From an uncultured Clostridia bacterium (GTDB lineage Bacteria > Bacillota > Clostridia > Saccharofermentanales > Saccharofermentanaceae), in NCBI GenBank assembly GCA_905235455.1, contig CAJOLL010000005.1:1-54527 (forward strand): a stretch of 54,527 bases of DNA, in the 5' to 3' direction. The translations under genes and the position numbers were made by a program. The notes under the pieces are model-generated. The model was not told the origin of the DNA. It saw nothing but the letters and a program-made list of their open reading frames with translations, and ran no database searches. Shown piece by piece: positions 53,623 through 54,527 of this stretch (position 1 is the first letter of the stretch; every line of letters starts with the position of its first letter).

Positions 53623-54195
53623 TCAGATCTCCATAAGATCTTTCTGTTTTGCCTCACAGCACTTGTCAACTTCCTTGACATAACGGTCCGTAAGTTTCTG
53701 CATCTGCTCTTCAAAATAGCCCAGATCGTCATCTGTGAGTTCTTTCTTCTTATTGATTCCGCGGTACTTATCAATACCTTCACGGCGGATATTACGGATA
53801 GCAACCTTTGATTCCTCACCGTACTTCATAACACTCTTAACGAGTTCCTTACGGCGTTCCTCGGTAAGGATCGGGAATACGAGGCGGATCATCTTACCGT
53901 CATTACTCGGGTTGATACCGAGATCAGAAGACTGGATCGCCCTCTCGATCTCCTTAAGCATCGACGGATCCCAAGGAGTCAGTGTGATCATTCTCGGCTC
54001 CGGTACTTGGATGTTCGCTACAGCGTTGAGCTGGGACTGTGTGCCGTAATAATCTACGGTGATACGATCCAGAACATGCGGATTAGCGCGTCCTGCACGG
54101 ATCGCATTGAAGTTCTCAGTAAGATTCGCGATCGTCTTCTTCATCTTATCTTCGTAAGAATCAAAAACCTCTTTTGTAATTTCAACCATTGCCAT
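53623..54195 (-). CDS. frr: Ribosome recycling factor
   Basis: Splits post-termination ribosomes together with EF-G. The 190-residue product matches the family: KMKKTIANLTENFNAIRAGRA, PHVLDRITVDYYG, RMITLTPWDPSMLKEIERAI, SDLGINPSNDGKMIRLVFP and LTEERRKELVK. GGAGG lies nine bases before the first ATG; a second ATG two codons later is possible. Sits 31 bases after pyrH. Confidence 0.98.
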   Translation of the reverse strand: MAMVEITKEVFDSYEDKMKKTIANLTENFNAIRAGRANPHVLDRITVDYYGTQSQLNAVANIQVPEPRMITLTPWDPSMLKEIERAIQSSDLGINPSNDGKMIRLVFPILTEERRKELVKSVMKYGEESKVAIRNIRREGIDKYRGINKKKELTDDDLGYFEEQMQKLTDRYVKEVDKCCEAKQKDLMEI

Positions 54196-54226
54196 AATCT
54201 CAAGCCTCCTTCATTATCAATTCTTA

Positions 54227-54527
54227 TCAGCAAACGATCGTGCCGATGTCATCGCCGAGTACTACTCTCACGATATTTGACGGATCTTCCATGGAGAATA
54301 CCATGATCTTCGTGTTGTTATCACGGCAAAGTGCTGCCGCAGTTGCATCCATGACCTTTAAGTTCTTCGCGAGAACTTCATCATGGGAAATCGTCTTATA
54401 CTTTACTGCATCGGGATACTTGTGCGGATCTTTGTCATAGACACCGTCGACCATCGTGGCTTTACAGAAGATATCCGCCTCGATCTCCGTAGCACGGAGC
54501 GCTGCGCCCGTATCCGTGCTGAAGAAC
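54227..54527 (-). CDS. pyrH: UMP kinase, C-terminal part (5' end beyond window)
   Basis: Phosphorylates UMP to UDP. The last 99 codons are visible: [53 protein letters not shown] and [23 protein letters not shown], all typical of the bacterial hexameric UMP kinase. It precedes frr as in most bacteria. Confidence 0.97.
   Translation of the reverse strand, partial: FFSTDTGAALRATEIEADIFCKATMVDGVYDKDPHKYPDAVKYKTISHDEVLAKNLKVMDATAAALCRDNNTKIMVFSMEDPSNIVRVVLGDDIGTIVC

Noticed and set aside
1-54527. Mobile elements, prophage, CRISPR-Cas, toxin-antitoxin pairs or biosynthetic clusters
   Set aside because: No transposase, integrase, phage structural, Cas, toxin-antitoxin or synthase genes were recognised on either strand.

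Overview
The window reads as chromosomal DNA of an anaerobic, Gram-positive member of the Clostridia (Bacillota). Supporting signs are a PolC-type replicative polymerase, a T-box leader on thrS, a PrkC/PrpC kinase-phosphatase pair with PASTA repeats, an infC-rpmI-rplT operon with its own leader, the non-mevalonate isoprenoid genes dxr and ispG, a large BcrAD/HgdC-type dehydratase activase, and several lipobox lipoproteins including a GH10 xylanase. The xylanase fits a plant-fibre habitat such as rumen or gut, but that is inference. About 45 of the roughly 49 protein genes lie on the minus strand.

Layout in coordinate order. 1-10.5 kb: a minus-strand run of a basic-tailed hypothetical protein, the 1464-residue activase, polA, coaE, a small membrane protein and an ABC exporter cut by the window edge. 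10.6-16.5 kb: accessory genes (orphan ABC-2 permease, an 88-residue protein with a well-formed promoter and repeated upstream motifs, dihydrofolate reductase, GH10 xylanase lipoprotein behind two palindromes, a membrane-anchored hypothetical protein, an MscS-type channel) and a tRNA-Pro(CGG). 16.8-26 kb: two plus-strand lipoproteins, T-box-controlled thrS without a TGS domain, a four-gene set (lipoprotein, zinc-ribbon membrane protein, ADP-ribosylglycohydrolase, membrane protein) and a membrane acyltransferase. 26-31 kb: a potassium uptake set (TrkH and two TrkA-like subunits) downstream of a TrmH-type methyltransferase and infC-rpmI-rplT. 31-32.3 kb: a plus-strand aminotransferase.

32.3-54.5 kb is an almost unbroken minus-strand run of two gene blocks familiar from Firmicutes. 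The first transcribed is pyrH-frr-uppS-cdsA-dxr-rseP-ispG-polC (nucleotide supply, ribosome recycling, lipid carrier, phospholipid and isoprenoid synthesis, membrane proteolysis, replication). It is followed directly by priA-def-fmt-rsmB-rlmN-prpC-pknB-rsgA-rpe-thiN (replication restart, translation initiation, rRNA modification, signalling, ribosome assembly, carbon and thiamine metabolism). Many joints in these blocks are 1-16 base overlaps or near-contacts, so translational coupling is likely.

I found no CRISPR array, insertion sequence, prophage, integrase or defence island, and no clear case of a wholly new system. The points most worth follow-up are: an apparent one-base frameshift at the start of rsgA; an AUC start codon on infC; three tandem 17-base motifs upstream of the 88-residue gene; two abutting perfect palindromes upstream of the xylanase promoter; a symmetric divergent promoter between two lipoprotein genes; the lipoprotein/zinc-ribbon/ADP-ribosylglycohydrolase set; and a PrkC kinase with an InlB-like repeat after its PASTA domains. 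Similarity statements come from recognising motifs by eye; no database search was run.
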